From: Membranipora membranacea
Lineage: Eukaryota; Bryozoa; Gymnolaemata; Cheilostomatida; Membraniporidae
Direction: 5' to 3'
Length of the DNA stretch: 64,000 nt
Assembly: GCA_914767715.1 (NCBI GenBank)
Contig: OU612074.1
Span: 10,574,062-10,638,061, forward strand
Part shown: positions 47,501 through 60,104 of the stretch, piece by piece
Position numbering within the stretch: the first letter of the stretch is position 1
Layout of the letters: every line of letters begins with the position of its first letter
Made by a program: the position numbers and the translations under genes
Notes under the pieces: model-generated
The model's input: the letters and a program-made list of their open reading frames with translations, nothing else
Databases searched by the model: none
Told to the model about the DNA's origin: nothing

Positions 47501-49215
47501 GGCCCTTCACCTGACTGTCCTGTGCATCATTCTAATCTAAGCATCTATTCTGTAAAGTCCCGACAGTTATATGTAGCCTTCATTACCATCATCACAACTA
47601 AAAGTACCAATAAATGACTTAAAACATATGTTGGCTCTGTTTGGTTGGATGAGGAGAGAGCCAACGCCAGGGAAGAACCTGATGACCTGGAATTGGCTCA
47701 CTTCACCCAAATAATCAGAGTTAAAACATTTGCCATAAATCACAAACTCTACAGTTTTTGGAACCTTACAACCAGAAAGTAGCACAACGGCAATTATGGC
47801 AAATTTTGGGGCTTTAGGGAATCCTGAATTACAAAGACGCAATGGATATGGCAATATTAAGGACAAGCAAAAACCTGCTTTTTGATAGCTGTCAAGTTAG
47901 AAACTCATAAGTGGATGTTTCAATATTTTGAAGGTCAAATACCATCAGACAGCATCGAAGGCAGCATAGCTATAAGACACCCGATTGGGTTTCAGCTCAT
48001 ATCAACATATGAAACTCGAGCCCAATGTACATCAGCATGCTTTCTTAACGGAAATCTAGTGATGGGTTGCACTGATGGAGTAAAGCATTTAGGGCAACAG
48101 AGCCACGAAGTCAAGGATTGGGTCAACAGCTTCATGGCAAACGTTGCTGTGAATGATGACGAAATATTTGTGTCACAACGCACAGGCATCAACACTGTTG
48201 AACTTATAAGCTTTAAAATGCATGATAACGTTGTTGATAAGCTATTTTCCTTTCACATGGAATGCACCGAGGCGGCTTACTTGAGCGTAACAAGTAAATT
48301 CATTGCCTGCATAGATAAAGATGCTGTTGCCTTGAAGTTATTTGATAGAAGTTCTAAAGTTCTTCAGACACTTTCTCTGCCTAACCTGACAAGGAACATT
48401 ATTAACCTTCATTTTCTTCATGATGGATACCTTCTAGCCACAGGGTCGGGCAATGGGAAGCTTCCATCTGTCAACAAGTATAGCCTTGGTTCCTCCAAAG
48501 GTGGTAGCTATGAAATGAAGGCCGATCTTCTATGGAGCTGCCCTCTTCCTCTAGCTTGTGGCATAGCAGTGACGGACGATGAACAGATAATCTTTATAAG
48601 TGAACAGTCAGGAAAGAAAGTGTATGTCGTCAACCATGATGGTAGGTTGATGAGTGGGTGCCTGAATATGCCAAGAAAACGATGATTGGTATTGGAATGA
48701 TCGCTTGAAATGCAGTGTGTTATAAATGCCATGACTATGACAATGACTGGCTAATCCTAATTAGCCAGTCTGCTACAGCACATGACAGGATGTTATGTCA
48801 TTATTCTTTTGTTTACTATGTTGACCACAATACAGGGTCTATTTCCTTTTGTGCTGAAACATGCCACATGCTAAATGTCTCTCTGAATGCTCCAAAATAA
48901 AATCTGCTAACATCACAAACCGACATACTCAAAAAAGTGTAAACTCTGGATCAAACTCACTCTTCTGATGATTTTTCTATAATCAAACATGATTGATGGC
49001 ACATATATGAATTTAGAAATTGTTCTACTTTTACCTCTAAAAGCATATCATTGTTGCATTAACATTATTTATTGTTTTCAGGAGAGAAATTATGTGAGTT
49101 GAAGTACGATCGGATGCCTGCAGAACACGAGGATATGGCCATCAGTGGTGATACTCTAGCAGTGGGAGGATGGAATTCTGAGTCTGTGTCCTTGTTCAAG
49201 ATTATACATTTATAA
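44527..49215 (+). CDS. RING/B-box/coiled-coil/propeller (TRIM-like) E3 candidate
   Basis: Probable E3 ubiquitin ligase. Exons: 44527-44980, 45363-45518, 45895-45973, 46309-46495, 47233-47391, about 47897-48641, 49082-49215; with these, phases close at 637 aa. Residues about 22-125 are 19-residue tandem repeats. Then a C3HC4 RING whose ligands are visible (CVIC, CGHRCCFVC, CPFC; exons 1-2 about residues 128-175), a cysteine-rich B-box-like segment (CQYCKHTVKAECQNC, then CSTRC and later Cys/His; exons 3-4), a coiled coil of KLLEEIAKLKQKEIDE type (exons 4-5), and a C-terminal beta-rich region of about 290 residues with repeated blade-like strands (FIACIDKDAVALKLFDRS, GYLLATGSGNG, GIAVTDDEQIIFISEQSGK). 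This order matches TRIM proteins with NHL-like propellers. The exon 4 and exon 6 acceptors are the least certain; an alternative exon 6 acceptor lies at 47888. Confidence 0.85.
44590..44901 (+). repeat. 57-bp coding tandem repeat (19-residue units)
   Basis: Four units of the form EHTMALAKEIQTESSVHSL, one shortened unit of 15 residues and a final partial unit lie directly before the RING. Units are diverged but all keep a multiple of three, so the frame is under constraint. The consensus is E-H/N-x-M-A-x-A-K-E-I-x-T-E-S-S-V-x-S-S. Confidence 0.9.
45585..45684. repeat. Perfect 100-bp palindrome
   Basis: TCAACTAGGTCTGGGTTGCA begins a 50-base arm that runs into its exact reverse complement with no spacer; the centre is GGAT/ATCC at 45634/45635. 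I found no mismatch in the 50 base pairs. It lies in intron 2 of the RING gene and contains no ORF. Confidence 0.95.
46943..47198. mobile_element. MITE-like element, family A, best copy
   Basis: About 255 bases flanked by GGGGGGTCTTTCAATTA and its inverted match TAATTGAAAGACCCCTC. The interior has repeated CACTCA/GAGTGAG motifs, GAATGTATATAGTTCCAT, and AAGATTGCGATTTT, all shared with the 23478 copy. No coding capacity. It lies in intron 4 of the RING gene. Confidence 0.75.
47628..47699. repeat. MITE-like element, family B copy
   Basis: ATATGTTGGCTCTGTTTGGT at the left and GAGAGAGCCAACGCC with a later AATTGGCTC at the right. More diverged than the other copies. It lies in RING-gene intron 5. 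Confidence 0.4.
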
Positions 49216-49785
49216 CCTTCATCGCCAATATTTAACAACAAATTGGACCACTGGAACGTCTGAATATGACTTTGAATTTGTCCCAGCAAGCTCAAAAAAT
49301 CATGTCACCCCTCACTAAGCACTCATATCAATGTATGAATAACATAAATTATAATTATAGAAAACTGTGCATTATTTGTTTCCTCGCTCCCAGTAAATGA
49401 ATCCAAAATTACCATTCATTTGGTTTTTGTTTCTCATGATTTGCAAGATGTTATTCCGTAAAAAACAGATAGACAGAATTTGTTTTGCAAGTATTGTAAC
49501 TTTGGGCAATGATTAGCACTGTGTATACACCTTCCTCCATTACATTGCATCCATATTACTGAGTGTAATTTTATACCAGTTCCCAACAGGTGGCTTAATA
49601 CGAACTGAAATTTGGGAAGGTTGGAATATTTTGTTTCTGAATTAATTCCCTTAGCTGTGTCTTCTTTCTTGTATTGCTCACTTGTTACACAATTCATGGG
49701 GCATTCACTGTAACAATATTTAAAGTCAGGCATATCTCATAGCCTGTAGCTTATATGGTATAGTAAATGGTAAGATTTATTTGAC

Positions 49786-49829
49786 AATAAAAATAAAATG
49801 GTGCTATATGAATTATTTATGTCTTTATT
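49786..49829. promoter_or_regulatory. Facing polyadenylation signals of two convergent genes
   Basis: AATAAA at 49786-49791 (plus) would serve the RING gene, whose stop is at 49215. TTTATT at 49824-49829, read as AATAAA on the minus strand, would serve the TLCD4-like gene, whose stop is at 49989. If both are used, the two 3' UTRs overlap by tens of bases. Confidence 0.5.
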
Positions 49830-49988
49830 AGAACAAACAAACTTAGTTTAACCATTGATTTGAATGCTAGTTTAACGCAAATAACCAAAAAGAAAAACCT
49901 TGCATTTGATTCAGAACATCATGGGAAAAAGTATTTCTAGACTATAAGTGAGAAAAAAAAGTTGTATTCTTATTTCACGAGATTGACA

Positions 49989-52900
49989 TCAATACACCTG
50001 CTTTATTTCATTGGTCCTGTTCTTCAAGTTACCATCTTTACTTCTGTCATCATTTCCATTTCCCCACGTCATGATCATTCGCTTCACACTTCGCACAATC
50101 TTGTAGTACCAAATTAAGTTCAAAGTATCCATTACAGCATGGGCTGCAAAAGGTAGGACTTGTCCGAAGAGGTTCAGTCTTCTAAAGTCATCAGTACCCC
50201 AAGAACTGATAAGCATGTACAGAAGTACTGGTATGGTTATAATACGGGAGAAAGAGAATGATATCAGCATCGCTACTGCATTGAAATAATAAGTAAGGGT
50301 CTTCTGAAGTCCTGCATGATGTAGAACGTTTCTAAAAGAAAGAGTATAAGTTTCTGAGCAATGGATATTAGGTATGTAACCGGTATATGAACACTGACAT
50401 AACCATTTTTATTGACCAACTAAGGTCAGGTTATCAACCTCTCTCTATATGGTGGATAGCCATTGAGAGGTATGACTGTTTCCTGCTACAGCAGCTATAG
50501 CATTATTGCAGCAGCAATTTTCACTGGGGACAAACAGAAAGATGGGGGAATTGAGTCATTACTATGAAAGCCTCTTTCTAAGCAACACCTCTGTGCACTC
50601 ATCGTGAAACAAGGAAGACATCAATGTCATTATGCGTATCCATCTTCAACAAGGGAGCTTCCAAACTCAATGGGAAAGACACGAGTCCGATGTTTAACTC
50701 CTGGCGGATCCTGTGTGTCTAGGAGGGCCTTTGACAATAATTTGCTCCTTGCTTTAAGTTTATAGCAAAGTTTATAGAACCACTGGCAAAAAATTCCTCT
50801 ACAGGGTGAAATACTACATTCAGTCCAAAGTTTTTTAAATACCCTTCAACAAGATTTACATTGACAATGCTCAGGAAAATTTTAGTAGGTGCAAGTCTGA
50901 TGACCTACAGATGGGGAGTTATTTTGGTAATAATATGTGAAGACTAGAAAACTTCGCTGCCCAGAAAAATGTTATGCACTGCTTTGCCTCAGGAGTTTGT
51001 ACTGATTCTTATAGACTTACCGTGAGTTGACAAACAGGTTGGAGCCCTCGCACAAACTCCGCACCATAGCAAACATCTGTAATCCTCCAGTGGTCTGAAA
51101 AAAATTTAAATGAGTCAATCACAATCTGAAACCAAAAAGTTAAAATTTTCTCCTGCTCAAAATAGGGATTTTATTGCTAACATTAAGATGTCCGCTCTAC
51201 TTTGTTCAAACCTCAAATTGCCAACATTTGGGGCTGGCTAACATTAAGTCCCCTCAAAACAAGTTAAAGGGCAACCAAGGTTTCAAACAACTTCTCATTG
51301 ATGGCCATTGATTAAGGGCATGTGCTCTATAATTATTACAGCAAAGTCTTGGAACCTCCCCTAAACTGAAGTGTTACCCAGCTTAGAGTCAGCAACTACT
51401 TTGAGTTTTGCATCGCGTAATGCACAAAGCTGATGCTGCCCAGCACATTATTTGCTACCCATTAACGCATTGCTGCAAAACCTTGGTTGCCCTTTAAACT
51501 AAACTCTAGCTAACAACTACTCTCCTAGGGTAGTCATAAACAATGAGCAATAACAGAAGTTCAGTGTAACTTACAATAACAAAGGTGTATGAGCTTATGG
51601 TGAGTACATGGTGGAGAAGATATTGTACCTCTCCCATCTCATCCCAGTACAGAACATCAATGAATAGATCTGAAATATAGAGTCGGAGAAAAGATGTTGA
51701 GAGTTAGTGGCACTACATTATCAAATACCCAAGTCGGGTGTTGGATATTGGAATGCCACTAAATTGCAATGCAGCCGTCTGAGCACTCAGACTAGTTTAA
51801 CACTAACTTCTGTTTTGTTTCATGTCATAAATGATTTCCAGCATTCTCAGTCTGAGGTAGCAGTATCAGTCCAATTGATATATTTAAATATAACATAATA
51901 CTACATAATTTGGTATACAAATACAATAGAATAATACAATGAAATAACAGAATATAAAAGCAATAATATAATATAATGATTTAAATATAATATATATAAA
52001 TTACTATTTTATTTTATTGGTTTTATATTTTATGATACATATATAAATAATAGAATATAATATAATAATAATATAATCCATATTCACTTACCCCCAATCA
52101 TGTAACCGAGTGTTATTGAACAAGACAAACATGCTACGTCAGAATTCCACCTGCAACAGAAAGGAACCTTGTGTAGCGTCAGTATGAATTTCCAGGTAGC
52201 GGTGGGATGGAAGTTGACCTTTCAAGATGTTGGGTCTTAAATCAAATATTTGTGTTGTTAAATACTGGAAATTATTGGTAACTATTGTTGGTGGCCTGAA
52301 CTTTTGTGGTGAAATGCTAGTAAGGGTTTTTTTTGTTACAATATCATTTTTCGATTGAAAACAATATTAAATGTAAGAGGATAGCTGGTAACGGGTTAGG
52401 GGTGTATCTCTCAAACAGAAAGTCTGTTTTACCACTGTCCACTATTACTGTAGTGCAATGTTTGGCATACAGTGAAGGGCGTGGATCATTGTGACTGACA
52501 CTACTTGCAACTGCCGAAAAAAAAACACAATTACTGAAATTATTTCACTACTATCTCCTCTAGAAAAAAAACCTCTTATTGGTAAGCAGAAAAAGTAAAA
52601 TTGAAAAAAACTCACCAGACAAAGTCGTACATGACGTCCTGTCCATACAGTAAGGAATAAGCTGCAAGGGGGAAAGTGACCACAGCGTGAAAGTTGGATC
52701 TTGCTTTGCTCCCCAATACAAAGCACAGCAATGCGAGCCTGCAAAAATATATATTGTGATGGTGTTCCACTTTGTAGCTGTAGTTGATTCTATTCCAAAG
52801 AACCCAACGCAACATGAGAGTATGTTGGTATTAGGCGTTTTATCATGGTATCAATCCTCAGTTGTTAATGATTCACATTCAATCATTATAATGAGTAACT

Positions 52901-53180
52901 TGCTAATGAAACAGCTTGACTCAAATTATAAGATGCCACAATCAGCCAGGCTAAATAGTATGGGGGATCGATAGCATTGAGGATTTATAAGTTGCGAACA
53001 CTTGATTCATTCAACAACTCACCCATCATTGTGAGATCCTCCATCTTTGATCTGCTGGCCTAACTTTTTTGACTTCACCTCAACATGATAATACGTTGCA
53101 ATGGTGCACACACAAGAGAGAGCTGTGATAATGAGATAATGGGATTGTTCGACTGCTAATGACTCCATGTTGAAGGGCAT
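49989..53180 (-). CDS. TLCD4: TLC-domain protein, TLCD4 (TMEM56)-like, six coding exons
   Basis: Multi-pass membrane protein of the TRAM-LAG1-CLN8 family; the precise biochemical role of TLCD4 is not firmly known. Exons: 53180-53023, 52738-52616, 52150-52092, 51669-51575, 51094-51021, 50331-49989; GT/AG throughout, phases close, 283 aa. Hydrophobic stretches include YLIITALSCVCTIATYY, the VVTFPLAAYSLLYG segment, and VAMLISFSFSRIITIPVLLY. TLC landmarks are LLHHV (the paired histidines) and, near the C terminus, a last helix before YYKIVRSVKRM, as in human TLCD4. It may start at 53180 (MPFNMES) or 53168 (MES). The acceptor just upstream of the first coding exon implies a non-coding first exon; donors near 54626 or 53574 are candidates. 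Confidence 0.9.
51701..51786. repeat. MITE-like element, family C copy
   Basis: GTTAGTGGCACTACATTATC and, inverted, GATATTGGAATGCCACTAAA, with GCAGCCGTCTGAGCAC at the right end. It lies in the TLCD4-like gene just upstream of exon 4 on the minus strand. Confidence 0.55.
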
Positions 53181-56100
53181 CAGAGAAGCTCCGGATCTAT
53201 CCAAGTAAGAAGGTAAACACATTAGCACAAACATTTACAGTTTGAGAAATGATCATCATCATAGGGCAAGTAACAGATGATAGCTGCGTTTGATGAACAA
53301 ATTTTCTCAAATATACATTGTCAAGAAGTAAGAAAATATTTTCGGTGTATGGAAAATGGCACAAATAAATATGTACTAGTTTGAATTTGAAATCGTTTTG
53401 ATTGACCACATTTATTTGACTTTCCTGAGATAGCTTTCCGAGAAACGATGCATGTAGATATATCTGTATTTACAGCAACATACGAAAGCGTTGCGTGACT
53501 TCAACCACGCACACCCTAGTATTGGCATGCATGACACTATTTCTCATATAGGTAATTGAATCACTCACCTCAAGCAATACAGTAAAAAGTTTTGTTGTTA
53601 ACTGGTGACTCATTTCAGCAAAACTGATTATCATAGCAAGGATGTTATTTTGATTGTTTGTGTTAGTTTACTTTGATTCTACTCATTTTTCAAATTAATA
53701 GGCAATGTTACTATTTTAAGCATATCTTGATGATTAATGGGCTGTTTAATGGGGTGGTATGAACCTAATATTGACAATACATAATGAGAACGGCCATCAA
53801 GTGAGGATGGATGCACTTTAGTTGATTAATTGGTATGCACGCAGTAATAGTGTAATACCCGACCCAAGTAGGCAAAATAAATACACAGGGGAAGACAACC
53901 GAATCGAGTTACCGTTGGATTAAGACCTGCACATATCTAATAGAAATCCTAACATGAAACCATCGACCTACAATAATGCTTCGAGCAACAGAATAATCTG
54001 CGGTATCCTGTCAGGCCTGATCAATTACGGTGAACTTGGAAATTCTCTTTTTGTGAGATAATCTGCTTCACTAACGTAGGTGTACTGTTCATTATAAAAA
54101 CCTCATGACGATTAGACCACATTGATGTCAGGGTACTATTATTTTACCAGATCGCAATGATGTGAGATAAAATGTTCACTTCAATCAAGTTACTGCTAAT
54201 GCGAATCTACCCTTAACAACGCAATCATTCAGAAACACAAGCTACAGATGATGCCATTAGTGTGGATTACCATTTAATTAGAATGCAATCAGCATTGGAA
54301 ACCAAGATCCTAGTGGTAAAGTTGCAAGCCCCAGGCGCTAGGGATGATCAACCTCTCACTGTTTCGCACTTGTTGAGGTTATTAAGACAACACTTAGCAA
54401 AACTATCTCCCGCCAATCATGTCACGCAAATCTATGAGCAAGCACAGGCGTGATAAAATGAATCTGGATGATAATAACAGTTGCATATGGTTTCTTCTAG
54501 ACATTACACAAGAATTTAAATCGCTAAGTCAAGTTTAAAACTCTCTTAACCAAGGTGAAATCCTATCAAAGACCTCAACCAGAAGCTAGACAACAGATTA
54601 TAACCAAGTTCTAATCCTACTCACCTCACAGACAGGGTAAGATAATATCCAAGGCAGAATACTTTGACTGCAGATCGAGCACTCTCACAGAATGAGTTTT
54701 GCAAATCCTTTCTGTCACTCAGTTCCGAGCAAAGTTCTTATGACTGACAAGGAATTTAATTAGGTCATTCGCACTTGCTAGTTGTTTTCAAAATCACACA
54801 TAGTTACTGAAAGCACACCAAAATTCCACTGAAACGACATAAGCTTAACCCTGTAATTAGTAGATGTAGATGTAATTATAGTTTTGACAACCCCCCCTCT
54901 GCAAGGATATGATTTAAAACAGGCCGAAGTTGTGATTTGGAGACCTCAAGTTATCTTCTGAGTCAAATTCAGTCACTGCTTCACTTTCGCAATGTGTCAA
55001 CACTAAGTCTCAAAAAGATGGTACCTGCAACACGGAGGCTAGTGATAGATTGCCATTGCACTTATTTGAAGTTCAGAAGGTTTGATGTCAAACCTATCAC
55101 AATAGATTTTTACTCGAAACACAAAATAATAAACCTACCTTTAAATCAACTACACACGTTCCGACATGAGCTCACTTGAAAAAATGCTAACCCAATTTTT
55201 ACCTTGAAATAGTACAACGTTACTTCAAGGCTTTCTTAGAAAACCATTGATTTCAGTCTTATTGTTGACCTAGCCTATTCATAGGATTGTGGAATGCCTA
55301 TTAAAGTACGTCTTTTGTGATTGAGAATGACTAAAAAAAACTTTATTTCAATAGCTTTTATGGCTTGCATAGTCACACTTGTAATTATTGGGGCATACAA
55401 TGTAAGTGCATTGGCATAGGTTAAAAAAGAAAGCTCAACCCTGGACATGATGATAATTTAGACAGGACACTATATACAGCTGAAATAAAGTGAGGCACTT
55501 AATCGTGGGCGGCGTTAGGAAATAGAAATAGGATTGTGTAGTAATTATGTTACCATCATTGAGTTGCAGTCCACAGACCTGGATAAGTGTTGATAGCTTA
55601 ATCAATTTTTATTGGAATTTGAGTTTGGAACCTGTTTCACCAATGAACTAAACCTTTAGTTCATTGGTTTCACATTCTTCTCCTTGTTTTTCTGTAAAAT
55701 AGTTTTGAGATGAATATCAATATCAATTTTCAAACCTACTGCTTCACCGAATATTGACCACTATGCTTTACATGAATCAGAGCAAAATAAAACTTCACGG
55801 ATTATTTAGATAAACTAAAATGATATTAGGACCTCAAACCATAGCAAAAATTCAAATGCAACAGCCAGTCTCGCTGTGGCCAGCCACCAGTTAACTTCAA
55901 AATTATTTACTGTATTTCTGTATCTCAATAGGTGAGTTATTCAGATATTTGAAGTTACATGTTTGCTAATACTAGGTGTCCTTTTTGGACCTAACGCTTG
56001 TTTCTAGGATATATACCATTTGACTAACGATCTTGTGTACCATGTGACCGATTCTTTCCGAGGTCAAACTAACGCTTATGCTATTTTCAATTACTCCAAT

Positions 56101-56280
56101 TATTTCCTTAATTCCTGACAACAGGAAGCGCACCTCAATAGGAAACCTGAATCTAAATTCAACAATGAATCAAGAGCGCATATAGTGTATGTGATTCAGA
56201 CCAGATTTTGGTGTTGTATTGCTGAAAATCAATTTATGCTTTTGTTTACCACTTGCGCCATCTCTGAGATGGTGAGATGG

Positions 56281-56373
56281 TAAGATGGCGCAGTCGGTTA
56301 GTGTGCTATCTAAATTCATTGCCAGGCGGTCGGTTCCGCAGCAGTCAAGAGTTCGATTCTCACCGGGGGCGCT
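56281..56373 (+). repeat. tRNA-derived SINE-like repeat
   Basis: GATGGCGCAGTCGGTTAGTG is a strong box A and AGAGTTCGATTCTCACCGG a strong box B. The region between is long, as in a leucine- or serine-type tRNA, but the outer bases do not form a clean acceptor stem. I favour a SINE head over a working tRNA. Confidence 0.5.
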
Positions 56374-56513
56374 TTCAAAGTTTATTGTTCCATCCCCCAG
56401 CACCCATGGGTGTATCTCTCTCTCGCTTTGGAGGGAAGTTGTTCTATGATTGCGGTCTACCATAACTTGCCTGAACCATTAATCACGTCCCTTGGGGACA
56501 GATCTCATAACTC

Positions 56514-56648
56514 ATCAGGATACCCATAGACAAAACACACAACACTAGACTGGACACTGAGCATCAAAAAGTGTCCTCATTAAATACTGCGACGCAACGA
56601 CGTCTCACTGTGGTAGAAAAAGCAATGATGCATGTGTTTTTTCGGAGT
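56514..56648 (-). repeat. Inverted repeat arm, left (pair with 57934-58081)
   Basis: The reverse complement of this segment matches 57934-58081, about 85 to 90 percent by eye over some 130 bases, with one insertion of about 14 bases in the right arm. Shared blocks include AACACATGCATCATTGCTTT and GTATTTAATGAGGACACTTT. Confidence 0.8.
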
Positions 56649-57933
56649 AATCTCCCTTTGATGCAGATCATTTTTTAGATTTTATAGTATTTGATACAGA
56701 ATAGCAGCAGCAATCTTCTGTCTAACTCATCACTTATTTTGATTAAGCAAAAATGGCATAGAAATATTAGTTTAACAGCATATCATACTTGCCAAGTAAT
56801 CTTAATTCAAAAGTGAGAGATCTCAATTTACAGCGTTACGGCATGTCATCGTAATGCTCCGGGGGTGCGAAGTACCCAAGCGATCCACACGGGGGGTTTG
56901 AGGGCAGTGTGATCCCCCAACAGGGTCCGGGATTAAACCCGGCCACTGATGCTCTGAGAGCGTTTCTAGCCACTAGGAAGGGCTAAAAACACATATTTCA
57001 TCCCAAATAATTTCCGAGGAACATGAAATTATTTGGTATCAATACCAGTCACTCAATTGAGATTTGGCTTCTAAGAATGTATTCACCTTCAAAAATTATG
57101 TATAATAAGATCTGATATTGAGCAGCCAGCCTGATACACTTAGGGATATCAATACAGGCATATACAAACCATACAAATTACATTTTTGCTGGTAACAAAT
57201 ATCATGTGGTGGTCTAGCCTGTTTTCGCAAGCTTTGTTGTGGGGGTAAGGGGTTCAACAAGCTTATCAAGACAGTCGGGAAGTGGGGGGGGGGGGGTCAT
57301 TCAAACATACTTGGCCAAATTGAACTAATGCATCAACTAATCCAACACACAAGATAATCTTGTAACATTGTATGGTGAAAGATGGATTCCCACAATGCAA
57401 TTCTAGATTGGCATTTTTAAAAGGGGATCGGAAGAAAATCCAAAATCCTATTATAATACTGATAGGAATCAAACCACAATGCATTATGGGATATTGCTGC
57501 AAGGTGATTGTGACCCTGTTTTCAGTCGTTGTGTTCGGAAATGTAGTATTCATGGCTAATCACTGTTACCTAACATCTATTATAGAATTTTGGCAGACAA
57601 ATCCTTTTCAACAAAACCTGAAAATAAACCAATCAAACAATTTGAGCATAATATCGCGTAACAGGTGCACTAGGTATATCAATTTCAGTGTGGTTGGTGT
57701 TGAAATGGTACAATAGCCCACCGAGCCCCTTATCGACTGCCTACGGCCGCGAACATCCCGAACGCCATTAAGGGCTGGCTGTACATAATAGCTGACAAAT
57801 ACCCCCTATAATGGTTTGGAAAACCAAAGTTTTAGTGGTCTATCATATACCTTTACAAGATGTTAACCTTATCTAGCCAAAGTTGGGGGGGGGGGGGAAT
57901 TCAATTTCTTTGTTTTGTCATGTACTTGATTTA

Positions 57934-58081
57934 GACTCCGAAAAAACACATGCATCATTGCTTTTTCTACCACAGTGAGATGTCGTTGCATCACAGTATT
58001 TAATGAGGACACTTTTTGATAGGATATTTACTACACAGTGTCAAGTCTAGTTTTGTGTGTTTTGCCTATGAGGATACCCAT
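57934..58081 (+). repeat. Inverted repeat arm, right (pair with 56514-56648)
   Basis: It ends five bases before the ATG of the second TLCD4-like copy. The arms are separated by 1.29 kb. They may be long terminal inverted repeats of an element, or the remains of an inverted duplication linked to the head-to-head gene pair. Confidence 0.8.
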
Positions 58082-59824
58082 AAACATGGAATCAGCTGCA
58101 GTCCTTCAATATCGATATCTGATTGCCGCGGCTATTTAGTGTGCATGCACCATTGCTATGTATTACCTAGTCGAGGAAAAGGCGAAAAAGTTAAGCCAGC
58201 AGATCAAGGATCGAGGAGCTCGCTATGATGGGTGAGCTGTTAACAGTGATGCTGTCTATCATTGATCCCATTCAATTTAGGACTGCGATGATTTTTTGAT
58301 GTCTCATTGATTTTCAATTTGCTACCTCAAAGAGGTGTTTGACTGTGACATCAATGTTCATTGGTGACATCAAAATCTAAGTATGCAAAACATAACAAAC
58401 CAATATTGTGATACATTGATTTAACGTCTAGTTGGGCATACTCTCTCATCTTGTCAATTGTTTTTGCTTTGAGATAATCCAACTCTGAGTTAGGTTATAC
58501 CTTTATTTCTTCTAGCCATTACATTTATTTACCATAGTCAATTTCAAATCATAGTTAGGGATGACAGTCAAATAAATTTTTTCAGGATCACGCTGCTATG
58601 CTTTGTACTGATGGGGAGCAAAGCAAGATCCAACTCATATGCTGTGGTCACTTTCGCACTGGCAGTTTGTTCATTACTGTATGGACAGGATATGTACAAC
58701 TTTGTTAGGTAAGTGCTGTTGAATCAATGTTCATTCTTGTTAAAAATTAGTTTAAACCAACCAAAGTGTTTCTTGTAACTGTCATTTCTTTATGCCCTAA
58801 ATAGGGAGAAGAGTTCTGTATGGTAGCATGTAGCCAATAGTTTGGCTCTTATCTGTTGAGATGGGGGGAGGAAGATATCTAACGTCAGGTCAAAGTTTAC
58901 TGAAAAAACTTACCCCATGCAGCAACTTCCTCAGGCTGCAAGTACAGTGGAACAGAAATACAATCTATGAAATCAGTCATTTTGTAAAAACATCCTAGGT
59001 TTCTTAAACTCTGCAAAAAATGCAGAATTGATTTTTTCTCAGGGGTTCACAAGCAACCACAAATATCAAGACCGTCAAAAACTCACCAATAACCTCAATT
59101 ATTCAAAACCATTCAGGTCAGATTTCAGTTCATGTACTCAATATCAAAAAGATAAGATATGATGAGATAGCTTTTATTGGTATACATTGTCAAAGACAAG
59201 TTACAATAGTGTTGAGCAAGCTCTTTTGATGTTCATACAGATCTGTTTATGACATCCCGCCTCACTATCTCACCCACAAAGGGTGATTAATCAGCAGCCA
59301 AGCGGGTGGCAAATATAAATTAACTTATTGTTGATTTATCAGGTTTCTTCTTTTGCAGGTGGAATTCTGAAATAGCATCTTTATCGTGTTCGGTATCCCT
59401 TAGTTACATGCTTGGTGGTAAGTTATTGTGCATCCTTTGGGCTTGAATTCTGCGCACGTGCAGCTCCGGGATGTTAGCTGATCTCTGCAAAGTTGGGTCT
59501 AGGAAGTCTGAAGCCATCTGATTGGCCATCTGCTCTGGTGGCTACTCTTTCCAATGCATGTGGAATTGGTAGCAAGAGTTATTTAGTTGTCAATATTAGC
59601 TAATATTTATGGAGGGCTGTCTCATTCTCCCTCGTCATTATTGCTACCAGACCCCAACAAAACTCACTGTTATTGCAAATGAGCAAATTAAAGTCGTGCA
59701 TGATGCATACTTAGCTCTACGAAATCTATTTGGTGGTAATGATAGCCTGGTTTATCAGTGATCTACATGTCCGGTCAGATCACAAGAGTCAGTATGTTGG
59801 GTTTGCACCTTTACCTTCACCTTT

Positions 59825-59965
59825 AATTATTTGGTTTTAATTTGACATTGTTTGAGGTAAAGGTGCAAGGTTCCCACAACGCCGCAGCGTTGAACGACGA
59901 AGGAGGACATTGCAGTTGAACCTTTACCTCAAACTATATCAGATTGAAACCAAATAATTATACTT
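59825..59965. repeat. MITE-like hairpin in the second TLCD4-like copy
   Basis: TAATTATTTGGTTTTAATTT, then TTTGAGGTAAAGGTGCAAGG, are mirrored at the right by CCTTTACCTCAAACTATATC and TGAAACCAAATAATTA. Arms of about 45 bases surround a GC-richer middle containing CGCCGCAGCGTTGAACGACG. Confidence 0.75.
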
Positions 59966-60104
59966 GAACTGATTTAAAAGGGGAACACATCGCACCCCTC
60001 TACATACCAGAATTTATCGGTGTGCTTCTGATGAAACAATGATACCATATATTTTTATGAATAGGATCTTGGCATGCAGGCAATTATAGGTAAAAGCCAT
60101 TCTT

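Larger units (their letters stand above)
54700..57930. other. Intergenic between the two TLCD4-like copies
   Basis: The two copies face away from each other, so this region would hold both promoters. It contains a tRNA-like repeat (56281-56373), one arm of an inverted repeat (56514-56648), a degraded TAGCCTG hairpin with G-runs (57214-57300) and a further G-run at about 57884-57897. The ORF at 57372-57716 has no recognisable features. Confidence 0.5.

Noticed and set aside
52445-52815. Minus-strand ORFs longer than TLCD4 exon 2
   Set aside because: They extend exon 2 past its GT donor and AG acceptor. The spliced frame matches the second copy exactly over the exon only.
56281-56373. Functional tRNA gene
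   Set aside because: Box A and box B are good, but I could not draw a seven-base acceptor stem or a proper anticodon loop, and similar units recur elsewhere in the window. A tRNAscan-SE run would decide.
57372-57716. 114-residue plus-strand ORF between the TLCD4 copies
   Set aside because: It has an ATG and one hydrophobic stretch, but no family resemblance, no partner exons and no poly(A) signal close by. It is also not part of the TLCD4 exon series.
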